Source of the DNA: Sabellastarte sp. h YS-2021
Taxonomy: Eukaryota; Annelida; Polychaeta; Sabellida; Sabellidae
Reading direction: 5' to 3'
DNA: 64,000 bases
NCBI GenBank assembly: GCA_964017235.1
Contig: OZ024936.1
Span: forward strand, 88,696,537 to 88,760,536
Position numbers and translations under genes: made by a program. A model generated the notes under the pieces. It was given only the letters and a program-made list of their open reading frames with translations. It was not told where the DNA came from and did not search any database. Positions 1-12,700 of the stretch are shown here, one piece after another. Numbering within the stretch: the first letter of the stretch is position 1; each line of letters begins with the position of its first letter.

Positions 1-799
1 GGTTTTTGTGTGTATATTACAGATGATGCAGCAATCCCAGTTTCCTTGATTTTTCTATTTTCCCTATTTTGATCTGGTTTCACATTCTCTTTTGACAAAG
101 TTTTACTGTTTTTCTGTTGCCTGCGTCTGAATGATGTTCGTGCATTATTAGATTTTACTTTAGAACCTTTATTTTTTGAAGAGCTTGATAATGTGTTTTC
201 TGTAGTTTTACTTGCCTCTGTTGGCACGGTATGTTCCTCTGTGATTGTGTGTGTGGATTGTGACATCACACTTGGTGTTGGATATGTTTCCGGAACCTCT
301 GTTTGTGCACTGGTTTCCGATTCCCTGGAAGTATATGTTGTTAGTAAATTGGTTTCACCATTACTACCTTTATGTGTCTCAGTGCTTTCTGATGATGGTT
401 TATTGGTTACTCTTTCAGGCACTTGAGTCTGTACATGCCATGTCCCAGTCACAATACTGTCTGTAGTGACTTGGGGTGTTGGTACATTCTCTGTTTGTGT
501 TTTTGTGATTTTTCTACGACCTTTAGGTGGTTTTCGCTTTTTCTTTCTATTAGCTTTCCTGTTTGATCCCTGAACCTTTACAGATATCTGCTTAGTAACT
601 GGTTTATCTGTTGTTTTTGTAGTTTTAGTTTCCAAAGTTGTTGCAACTGTAGAAATTGGTACATTTTCTGGAACTTCAGTGTGGGATGTAGACTTGGATG
701 TTGATACAGAAGGTGTGGGTTCAATTCTCTGCCCATTTACAGTGTTGTTGGTATCTGGTGATCCATTACTCTCATCTTCTCTTATCACTTCATTGGTGA
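1..799 (-). CDS. Astacin gene exon 11: Ser/Thr-rich tail exon (partial, runs off left edge)
   Basis: A 799-bp stretch whose minus strand is open without a stop from 797 down to 3 (265 codons) and continues past the window. The acceptor (tttactgtcag) precedes base 799. The first two bases complete a Val codon with the last base of exon 10, so the phase matches. The encoded sequence is dominated by Thr, Ser, Lys, Glu, Asn and Pro, has almost no cysteine or long hydrophobic run, and carries a basic block (RKKKRKPPKGRRK) near codon 80 and another (FRRRQQKNSK) near codon 220. Such Thr/Ser-rich spacers are typical O-glycosylation-prone stalks following EGF/CUB domains in invertebrate astacins; glycosylation is inferred. 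The large exon and its low complexity suggest repeat-driven growth. The plus-strand short frames at 193-466 are shadows of this exon. Confidence 0.85.
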
Positions 800-3700
800 C
801 TGACAGTAAACAATGACAGCACTTTTACTACAAATCAGTATATCTCTGAAGAACTTTGTGCTTACAGTTATTTTTTAGAACTTGTAACATTTACATTTAT
901 CAGCTTAAATCATATTCAAATGAACTAGGGTCAGTATTCTAATATTTAGTATTCTTTGAGGGATTTGGATCTTTACAGGTTTCTGAATAACTTTATTAAA
1001 TATACAATAACTGAATATTTAAAGGATCAATTGATATATTTGTACTGAGAGCTGAAGTATTTCTTATTTTGGTAAAGCTTTTAGTATAATTCTCTTATTT
1101 TCCCCTTTTTACTTTTCTACATGTTTTAAGTTGGATGTTATAATTATGTGAAATTAGTGTTCCATTATTCTATATTAGCATTTACAAATATTATTATAAA
1201 AAAATTTAGTGTTACACAGGTCAAGGGTATTCGGCTATTAACTGGAGTATGTGTGATTATGTGATAAGTGATAATTTGGTTATACAGATATTAAGGCATA
1301 TGTCAGTTGAAGTTTAATATGTGTAGATTATCTTTTCATTACAAAGAACAAAATTAATGATAAAATAATATATTATAGAATATTATACATTTTATAGCAA
1401 TATTATATGATTATTATTTATGTGATTGAAATACAAAATGGTGTGAATAAATGACAAAAAATAAGTTCCAAGCCAAGCATACAACACAATCTGTGAGACA
1501 ACGAAATAACTAAAAACAACACAACTGGAAAGCACTCGTACAGCGCAGACTTCCACCAAGAGGTGTTTCTGAAAATTTGGGACACTTTTGTATAAAAATT
1601 ACGATCCTCATCTTTGGGCCGGTCCTATAACCATACAAAAACATTACATTTCAGGGAATGTCAACCAGAAAGCCAAAGTCATTGAAAATACATGGAAAAT
1701 GAGAACATTGAAAAATGAGGATATTTTTCTTTTGATATCCAGAATATGATCTGAATCTTACCTAAAACTTAGAGTAAGACATCCAAAATTCGCCCGGAAT
1801 CTAAAATTCGCCACCTCCAAAACCTCAGTTAATTTTAGAAAGAAAATGATGTTTGTCTTAAAATAGGTATTTTTTAGTTCAAAAAGCCTATATTTACTGT
1901 ATATTCAACAAATCTCACCTCAATTGATTTATTTTATTAGTATTTCGACATGTGGCGAATTTCAGATATGTGGCAAATTTTAGATTTCTTACTCTAAGGG
2001 CTTCTTCCTTTGGCCGGTCTTTACCCACATAAAAAACTTTCATAAAGATCTGTTTACGTTTGGAGTAATCACTAGCACAAACGCACCCCAAAAAAAAAAC
2101 CTCTTTGGCCAAGGTGATAGGGAATAAAATTATTATTAAAATAAACATTAAATACATCCAGATTATCTGATAACATAAAAACAGTGTTAAGGAGTCACGG
2201 AAGCAAAACTCACTTTGATTGATACAAGAGTCTATATATTCAATTACTCTTATTATTAGAAAAATTCTAACTAACAAAATATCCATTTTCTTTAAAAAAC
2301 ATTCTTAGAATAAGAAAAAGTTCTGGCAATCTCCAACCAATAGTAACAACCCGGACACAGTAGTTGACATTTCAGATAACAGAGAGCATTATTTTGTTGA
2401 CATACATGAAAGTTTTATTTAAAAAGCTGACTTTTTCCATTTAGTTGAAACATTTGTACAGAAAAAAAAAGCCTTTTGAAAAAAATTTGTGCTAACTAGA
2501 ATATTTTTGGGGGATTTTCTGAAAGCTTTCCAATTTCAGGTCGGGCTAGGAAATAAACTCAGGACCTGAGAGACACTAGTGCTACTACTGGCAGTGTTAT
2601 GGCTTTGCAAAGTGACTGATTGGTTTGAATAATGATGCCTTCCAAACAAACAGTGACGGAATTTCAAAGAAATTATAATTTTTATACCTACAGTAATTAC
2701 AAGACTTAAAGTACTTTCCAGTCTGAAACACTCTGATAACAAGCAAAATGCACTTTAAGCAATATACATTATGTTATATATGAGACTAAACAATGCAATG
2801 GGGTTTTTACAATATATTAATATTACATTTTTAACTTGTTATAACATGTACCATATGTGAGATATACAAGTATACAGGATTTTATAATTATATTACAAAC
2901 ACAAAAAATGTGGCTGATATGGTTAAGAACAAAATAGTGTGCATGAAGATGTACAACATGCCACCTCAGCTCTTTTAGCTCAAATTTAATATTTACATTT
3001 ATAGGGCTGTTCCACTATGGTGATCATAAATCTACCTCCTGATTGGAAAAGTAAAACCATTTATGATCCATGGGTGTATTTTAGGGTAAAATTTTAATAA
3101 TTTCCTGATAGCTTTTTGTTCCATCGGAATGGGTACAAAACCTTAAAGAATGACTGAAGATTGAAAAAAAGATTACTTTGCTAATATTACAGTAGGTTTA
3201 AAATCGCTGTATGATCAATAAGATAGCTTTACCAACAGTCTAATAAGTTTAAGATGGGATTGCGATGGGTTCCTGAACACAAGATCTGATAAGAATATCA
3301 GAAACAGTTTACAATAATATTAAACCATTTAATAAAATGGAGAATATTCCTGAAGGTTCCACTTGGTTCCCGATCCAAAACTCCTGGTCATAAGAAGGCT
3401 TCAGATGTTCTACAAATATTTTGATTGGGTGTAGGAACATTTCGATTGCCTTCTGAATGTCAAGTTTTCAGGATTTTAACCCAATCGGGGAGGTCAATCG
3501 CCATAGAGAAACAGGCCTATTAAAATCAATTCCAACAGCTGAGATAATACCAGGGGCCATGGAATGTTTCCATTGAAGGTTTTCTTGGAATTGGTATTCA
3601 CAAAACAATACTTTAGATGAGGTCATCTTAGATTTTAAGCATGGAAAAAACCTCTTCATAACTCAGAAGGTATATTTGTTGATAAAGTTTTAAATGGAGC

Positions 3701-6700
3701 TAAACCTGACACACAAACAAGGGTTTTTGTAAATACACACTTATTATCATTATTGTTGTCATCTGCTTATTCACATAAGCTCTGCAGTCACCCAAGTATT
3801 AGGAATGTTCATGAATATGCTTTCATAATTTCTTACTTTAAATCTGAGTAAAAATCTAAGTTAACAAATGGCCTTAGTATTGTTCGGGAATGTAAACCCT
3901 GGACAGAGTTGGTTTAAAAACCAATACCACAGGTGCGACAGTCCAGTGATTAAATAACAAAACTGCTAACCATTCGGCCACTGAGGTACCACCCCCTCCT
4001 CTTCCCCTTTTCTATAATCTGTCTAAGTAACTTCAATCTTGTTTAGTTATGCTTAGGTTTCACCTTTCCATGTGGATGACTCTGTACCTATTTGATTTTG
4101 CGCCAGTAGAACTATTCTGCTAACCATTCGACAATTGAGGTCCTACCCTCTTCCTCTTTCTGGACTCTGTATAAGTAACTTCAATCTTTTTTTCATTATG
4201 CTTAAGTTACACCTTCCCAAGTGGCAGACTGTGTACCTATTTAATTTCCATCAGATAACCTATTCTGCTAACCACTCGACCACTCAAGTTCCCCGTTCCC
4301 TTTTCTAGACTCTGTATAAGTAAGTTCAATTTTTCTTTTCTTTCAACTAACAATTAGGCCACACCTTTCTGTGTGGTTGAATCCAGAAGTATTTGATTTC
4401 TGCCAGAAGACCTATTCCTCTAATCAGAAACCTCATATCTGGATAATGCATGTGGAAGAAGGAGGTGTGCCATTTGTCTATCTCGCCCAAGAATTTAATA
4501 CTGATCATGACAGGATGTGGCAAGACATAGCCTGGACAAGGTTTTAAAGGTCAGCATCACTACAGCAAGGGCAAAACAATGACACACCATCATGTCAACA
4601 ACCTACGAATTCTGAGATATACACTGGACAAGATTTTCCCAAGGCAGTGTCCCCACCAAGTATGAACTTCCTATACCTTACAGCCCTAAAGAAGTTCTAC
4701 CATAACACAAAATGGACTATACCACAATAATCTGCAACCACAAGTACACAAGCCCGTTTGTTTGTAGCCTGCGACCCCAAGTCCTGTAGATGTTGAAGGT
4801 TCTAGTTTATACATAATTTACACAATATATTGGAAGTCAGCCATAACTAGACCCAGATTCTGTCGATATTTGTAGGTTCTATTTATACAGTCTATCATGT
4901 ACAGTGGAAGTTAGCCATAATTAGAACCAGAACCTGTAGCTACTGTGGAGGATCTAGTTACACAGAGTCTACCGTTTATAGTGTATGTTAGCCACAAAGG
5001 AAACCAAAACCTGTTGATGGTTGGAGTTTCTATTTATATACAGAGCCTACTGTAAAAAGTGGGAGTTGGCCATAGCTAGAATCAGCTCATGTGAATAGTG
5101 CAGGTTATAATTATGCAGAATATACTATGACTAAGTCAAAAGTATTTGGTTTTAATGGTGCCACTAATAACATATCTTGCTAGTGAATATATCAACACAA
5201 CAAAAGAAGTACAAACATATACCTAGAGTGACAACTGCATGGAAGCCAATGTAACTCTCGTATTTGGTCTCTGCAATGGACTTGAAGATGACCACCATTC
5301 TGCCGCTGTCCGATGTGATAGCGGAGGTGGGTGCGTGATTGCAACAGAATCTGAAACAAGATTAAAGGCTGAGGGTTTTACATCCATACCATAAGCATGT
5401 TTTTTTCTGTTGTGCTTTTTTCTCTGTAGAAAATGGCCCATTCACATTGATCCATTAACATATACAGTAGAACTTCTATTATCCGACCCTTTATTATCCA
5501 AATTTTTAGTTGTCCAACCTCAAATACACTCTCCCCATTTAAATCTGTTCTTTTAGCCCATTTATTATCCGACCTAACTGTAACTCCCTCCAGAGGGTCG
5601 GATAATAAGGGTTCTACTGTATTAACACATATTTTAGCCTTGTCTATAAATGGACCTTGTATGTGGGTAATGCCTAAAAATAAGCCACCCTGTCCCTCCT
5701 CCCTCCCCCCCCCCCCCCCCCCCCTCCTGACGCACACCACTCGGCCTTGTACATTTTAGTTTTTTAACACATGAGCGACTCGGGCAGATTTTTAAAACAT
5801 TTTGAAAAAGTCCCCATATCCTGAAAATGTTGTAGCTGTTGTGTCCCAAAACATCCTATCAAAGATGGTAAATCGATAAATCTCAGAAGTTATCAAAATA
5901 ATTAACTTAAGAGTAACTCCACCATTAGCCCTACCACTGAACTCTGTTGTATTAACGAGTGTTGGAATAAAAAGGAACACTCTAGCACAAAACATTGTTT
6001 TTGTTACATTTTGTTGCTATTTCTATGCATCAAAAGACATAGCAATCATTCATGCTCCATTTTCACAGCATATGGAACAAAAAACATTGTGCTATAATAA
6101 TAATTGTACTATTCTTAGTACCTGAGCTTCATTTTTTTTTCACAAGTGATTTCGAAAATTCCTAATAGCTAAAAAAATCTGATATTGCTTGAAAAGAATT
6201 TTTTCCCAGACAATATTACAGGCGAAAAATAATAATCCTTCACATTAAAATTAGTTATCATTCTTCAACAAGTAAAAACACAAAATACAATACAGGTCAT
6301 TGCGTATGCACACAATGATAGCTGAGGTTATACTATTCATAAATGGAGAAATGAAAGCTCATTTCTGATTAGCCAGAAAACATACTTTATCTACATTTTG
6401 CTCATAGAAACTCACCGCGTGGACACAATGGAAGCAGCAGGAAAGACGCCTGGTGAGGTTACATAACTAGAAATGGAGCAAGGATACTCACTTCCGCTTT
6501 TGCAAGAAGTCATACTTTATTTTTAATTGTTTATTTTCAAAAAAAAATCTCGGTGCAGATGCCATTTGAAAGCAGACTGTTGAGGTTATAATGATTATTG
6601 TGAAAACAAAATGGCAGATGTAATAAAAGTCATTTTATTTCAGTGTCTTATGTACCTTTAATATTGGACCTTTATTACGGCTCTGTCACACCTTTCCGTA

Positions 6701-9700
6701 TGGGCATATCTGTATACATTTGCTTTCTCGATGACGACCTTACCCCTTACGGCTTCTAAAAGAGACCAAATATCTTGGCTTTGCACAAACTGAAGTATGT
6801 GCCACTGAGTATATACTTACCCCCCACACCCACCCTCACCAGCATGCATATTGTAGTACATGAGAGATCACACAAGATTTCAAACATTAAAAAATGCAGC
6901 CCCAATTTATATAATGCAAATCACAGTCTGAGTTGTGTCAAAGATGTCCTGCCAAAATATGAGGCTGATCGAACAAAAAATGAAAATAGACAACCCAGTT
7001 TGGTTGTAGCTTTAACACCAGTAACAAAGATGTGACCTATGAGTTAAGCATTTTTCTCAAAAACTGTACCTTGGCCCATTTTCACTGAGATCTTCCTGAG
7101 TCTTCACCTCCACCCAATGACTGCAGGTGTCGAACTCGCACATCAGGTTGAATTTGCCCTCAAACCGCAGAGACAGCTGATGTTGTGGCTCGGTCTCAAT
7201 GAGCCAGTAGCATTCAGTACCGTACATATAGTACATTCCACTACTGTGACCGGGGCTTTCGAAATGCAGTTCTTCTCCATGACGGGAAAGGAAATGACGG
7301 CCACCGCACTGTGCTGGAAATACAGATAAGAAGCTACAGATACTCATCATACTATACCACAATTCATGAAAGTCTGGAGACCAAAAAAAAAAAAAAAAAA
7401 CATTTTCCCAAGTTGCGTTAAATATCAACAAAGAACTCCAACTCAAGTAGGAAACTCGATAAACTCGTCATACTCTTAATACCAAGTAGACCATACCAGA
7501 AACAAAGTAGACGAGCTTGTTTGTTTGTAGCTCAGTAAGGGAAGGTGTGAAGTATGTATTAGCTGTGGAATTCTATGCAGATCGGGAAGTTCATATCCAG
7601 GGTGACCAAACTGCATGGATATACATCAAATTTTTACAGTAGGCGACTCTCTGTCTAAGATACTAACAACTAATATAAAACTGAGAACTAATATAAAATT
7701 TTGAATGATCCCTAAACAAACTCTGGATCCCAGAATTCTTTTGAACAAATATATTAACATTAGATTTATAATTAATAGTACAGCTGTTAGGCCTTGGCAG
7801 ATACTAGTATATTGCAGAGTGCTCTTGTTATTGGTTATTTATAATGCACTTTGATTGGTCAAGGCTCTGTAAAAAAAATCCAATTTACCTTTCTTTGATG
7901 GCGCCACCTGGGTACAATCGTCTCCACTCAAGCCGTCTGGACACTTGCACGTGTCACAGTTGTTTGGGTCTTGATATCCACCATTTTGACAGGGTTTCTT
8001 GGTCGTGGATGTTCCACAGATATCTGACAAAAGTAGTTGTGTTTTCATGGAAATTATTAACAATCATAAAACGGATTTGCCATAAAGCATTTACAACATC
8101 TATTTAATTTTTTTTTAAAAATCAGCTAATTACTTACTCCACATTGAAATACTGATCAAGAGCCTTGCTTACACTCTCAATATGGATTCTAGGGGGTTCA
8201 GAGTTCCTTCAAGACCTTTGTTCATTCCAAATTGTTATACTGTCATTACTGCTAATTTAGCTACCAAAAAACTATATCTTTCCTTGCTGCAGATTTTCCA
8301 AGAGGTTCTTATCATGTGAGTACAACAAAACTCATTTGTGATGAACAGAAGCTGTGTGCAAAAGTTGACATTAGAGAGGACCTTTCTGCAAGAAACTGAC
8401 ATACTATGAAAGCTTTGTTGAATTAAACTGCATTTTCTTCATCACATAATGTTTTCACAGTGTCTGGTATATAAAAATATTAAAACACGATAAAATCACA
8501 TACATTATTGACACCTTGTTTAATTATTATATTTCAAATGGGTCGCCTTCACATTCTGGGTATATGCACCCCACTGTAAAAGGTAATGATAGCTTTTGTC
8601 ATCATGAATAAAGAGGGTGTAAGTGTAGATCTGAGGGGTAAGATTTTTTTGTTAAACTATATATTGCTCTGGGCTGGTATTTACTTAAAGCACTCACAGA
8701 GCACTGACCTCCACCAGGGTACCTTCTTCAAAACTTCAGGATTTTTTTGGTACGTTGATTATGACCCGGAACTTTACCAAATGTAACCAGTTCTTCTGTA
8801 GGCCAGGCCCTGCCCAGATAAAAACTTTGAAAGGTCGGCTCATTACATTCGGAGTATACTGTCAACCAAGAACCCCAAAAATCATTGAAACTACATTGAA
8901 AATGGCAAATTTAGTATTTCTTGTAATCAGAATATGATCCAGGGGCCGTATATTACAATAATATTTAGATCATTTCTAACTTAGATTTTTTAAGTATTTC
9001 TTTGATTAATTTTCAGTATGAAATGATGAAACTGAACATTCCAAACTTTTGTTTCGTGAATACAAAGTGCAAGAAAAAATTAAGCGAAAAACCTTACCTT
9101 ACTTAGATCTAAGGTCACTGTATCGTAGTACTGTTTTTCAGTATACACCCCCAGATCTTTCCTAAAATGTAATCACTACTTCCTGTGGTCAGGCCTTAAC
9201 CACTTAAAAAATTTCAGAATATTCCGTCATTACTTTTGGAAGCTATTGTCAACTCAAACAACCACAACACCCAAAAACTTACCTCCCCGGTGGAAGTAAT
9301 AAAAGTAGTTTAAGCTCAATATAAAGACTGTATTTGTCTTTTATACAATGCCATAATTTACACTTAGGCTAATATAGCAATTTTTAATCATGTTTTTATG
9401 TCCAAAGAAATCCACTAATCTTTACATACTAGCTAAAAAGCATTTTACGTTAGCTCCAGTAGAAGGTTCATACATTATGTTCTAAATTTAAGGATTTGAT
9501 TGGATTGGGACTTCACACAGGTGGACAGACAAATTTCTGCATTAGTTAATGTAGACATTTCGTACAAATAACAATTTTTTGTTTGAGATATGTCATGTTA
9601 CCAAGCCAAACAGAGGCATGTTTATCTTTACCTTCACAGTATGCCATGTTAACCACCTTTGTATCCAGAAAACTAAGCTCTTCCCTCTGTCCCATGTTAA

Positions 9701-12700
9701 ACTTAAATGAGCTGTCTATTGGCCGCAATGTGGGGCGGCCATTTCTGGATCCAATCTGAAAGCAAACAGATACCAGTTTATATTATATAATGCCAAAGTC
9801 CTCAAGATATACACATTACTTCAACATCATTGTTTATAAATTAGAAAATTCCATACGCTTAAATATTTCTAATATCGTACCAGTTATTGAATTAATACAG
9901 CTGAACAATGTACTCCATTATGTTCAATGTCAAATATTTGACAGACTGGTGTAATGTACTTTGTTATGTATTTGTACAATACATTTGATTGGTTGTCCCT
10001 TCATATTTTTTAAAGACCAACACTGGGACTTCATATCTGAATTGTTGAATTAGTAACTTTGTGCAATAAATTCCATATAGAAATGACTGAGAAATTGAAA
10101 AAAAAAATCAATTTAAAATTGAAGTATGCATATTCACTGGTGCCCCTCATTTTGGTTATATTTCTCAGGGCTTTTGTGCATTAGTTAGGAAAATGTGGAC
10201 TTATTTTAACTGTTACAAAATGGTGGACAATCAATGTAAAATAACCCTTGTGACATATAGTTTAAATGTTATAACTCAAGTAAACAAAATGACACAATCA
10301 CCACACTACAGATGCAGATTGTATAATATTCATCTTCCCTCATGATAAAACTTAGAAATGCCGGTAAATTACATTAATCCAGTAGTTTTCCTATTGTGAA
10401 TAGACTTACCGTTGCTCCATAGTGCATGACTGAGTTGTAGTCATATGGCACCCCGTAGTCTTGCACGTGAGTATGAGAACCCGACATAAAGTTGTTGTAG
10501 GCCCAGAAGAAGATGTTTGCGCTATCCACCACAATGTGCTTGTCTCTGATTGGTCGCTGATGTTCGTGCCATAAGCCCAGGGCATGGCCGATTTCATGGA
10601 CAGGAACACCCAGCTGAAAGCAGAGTGAAACGTTAGGCACAAAGGCAGGTTTCATAAAAGGGTCTCAGGCTTAGATTATATTTCTTATTCCACTGAATCT
10701 GACATACACACCATCATTGTGAATTTAATCTGATGGTTAGGGATCCTACTGTCTGATGCAATACAGCACCAAATTTCTGGATAAAAGTCATTCAGTCCTC
10801 ATATAATACCTAAGACAAAAGGATTTGAAGAAAGTCTAAGACTTAGACAGTCTTAGGCAAAGTCATTTACTAAACTCTGAGTCTTTTGTCTTGGCTACGT
10901 TCCAGACTTTAGTGGATACTACAAAGGTTGACTTAACTAAGACCAAGTTTTAACCGATTTATTAAATAACCACTGTGGTATTATGTGTCATACCATTTCT
11001 CTGTACCCTTTACTTCTACTCAAAATGTATACTATTTGTGACATATACTCTTTGCTCTACACATTTTATCTCAGGAGAAAATGCTGTTCTGCAAAACAAA
11101 ACCTTGTAATTACATAAGAAGTTTTAATAGCTGGCATTAAGCCTTTGTTTACAATTTTTAAGCCCTCTCCCAATTTAACTAAACTTGGAACCCAAGACTT
11201 AGCTAAACCTTAGACTTAGGGGCTCTGTGAAATCCGCTACTTAGCCTAAGTCTAAGACAAAAGTCTTAACTTTGAGTCTAAGTCCAGACTAAGTCCCTGC
11301 ATCAGGACTTACCAAAGGACTTAACCAGTTACCTCTGTTAGGAACAAGAATACCTTGTACTATTTTGTGCGTACATGATGACAATGTCTCTGCTTCAGTA
11401 CAGTAAAACATATATATATATATATATAAAATTATATACACAAATCGGAAAGTGGACAAATTATTTAAGAAGTCGCAAAAATGTTATTATGCATATTTCT
11501 CTGAAGAATGACACTTTGTGTATTCACACTGCACACAAATTGTTGTGTAATATGTTTATTGATTCTACATCTTCTGGTGCAGTTTTGATCAACATATAAA
11601 TGATATGTTTCTTTCCGTGATGACATGTTATTTATGATGCCACACTGCATGTTAAAGAGGCTGTTTTGTAAATTCCCTCAGATATTTTATTTATTCTACA
11701 ATTTGCCCGAATAAAGTCTTTAACTGTTCTTGGTGCAGGTATTTAAATTATACAATTATATGCCTGCACATTGTAAAATACTTTACATGATGTCATAAAT
11801 CAAGCATCGGCAGTATTGTCACTACGGCTACCCCTTGGTGTAGGTGAGGGTTTATGAGTGTGTCCAACTGCACCAAGTATATGGGTACATAATGGTTAAT
11901 CAAACAGGAACTGTATGTGTGCATTGTTGTTACATCATAGTATAGGGCAACTTAACAGAGTATCAATTTTCAGTAAAGTCTTTGTCATCTGAGGTCTGTG
12001 ACTGCGGATAGTTTTCCAAATATGGATTAATTTTTTTTAAAACCTTGTAGACAAGGCATTAATTTGCAGGCATCTACTTGAAATGCATTGATGTGCTTTT
12101 TTTATGTAATGTAAAAACAACAGTGGCTATAGCTGTTACCGTGGTGACACCTTTATGGGAGTATTAACTCACATGTTAGTACACACCGACTGGAAAAGTA
12201 AACTGATACTACTGTAAACAAATCTCTCCGCAATAAAATGCGAAATAACTGATAAAGCAAGTAAAACAAGAGCACTCAGAGAGCGCAGACCTCCGCCAAG
12301 GCAGCTCAGTCCCCCAGTGTGTCTACTCCATAAAATAATTCCTGGGCTTTGAAAACCTACCATTAGCATTGATATTGTATTTTTTTACACTTTGTTCCTT
12401 GTCCCAGTTTAGACATTTAATGAAAATTTCATCCAAATCCATCCATAACTTTTTTAGTTATCTTCCTTTAAAAATACCTGGATCCAGAAGATCCAGACAA
12501 TGATCCGGATCACACCCAAAATCTAATCACTTCTTCCTTGTCCCATTTTGGACATGTTCTGAAAATTTCATCGGAATCCATCCATAACTTTTCGAATTAT
12601 CTTCCTTTAAAGAATTCAGGGATCCAGAAGATCCAGACGGTGATCCGAATCATTCCCAAAATCTAATCACTTCTTCTTTTACCAATTTCTCACATATCCT

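Noticed and set aside
5378-5849. Overlapping minus-strand frames rich in Gly/Arg
   Set aside because: They cross a poly-C tract at 5704-5724 and the pogo-like MITE; no splice context or protein family.
7117-7329. Plus-strand frame of 70 codons
   Set aside because: Antisense of the CUB exon.
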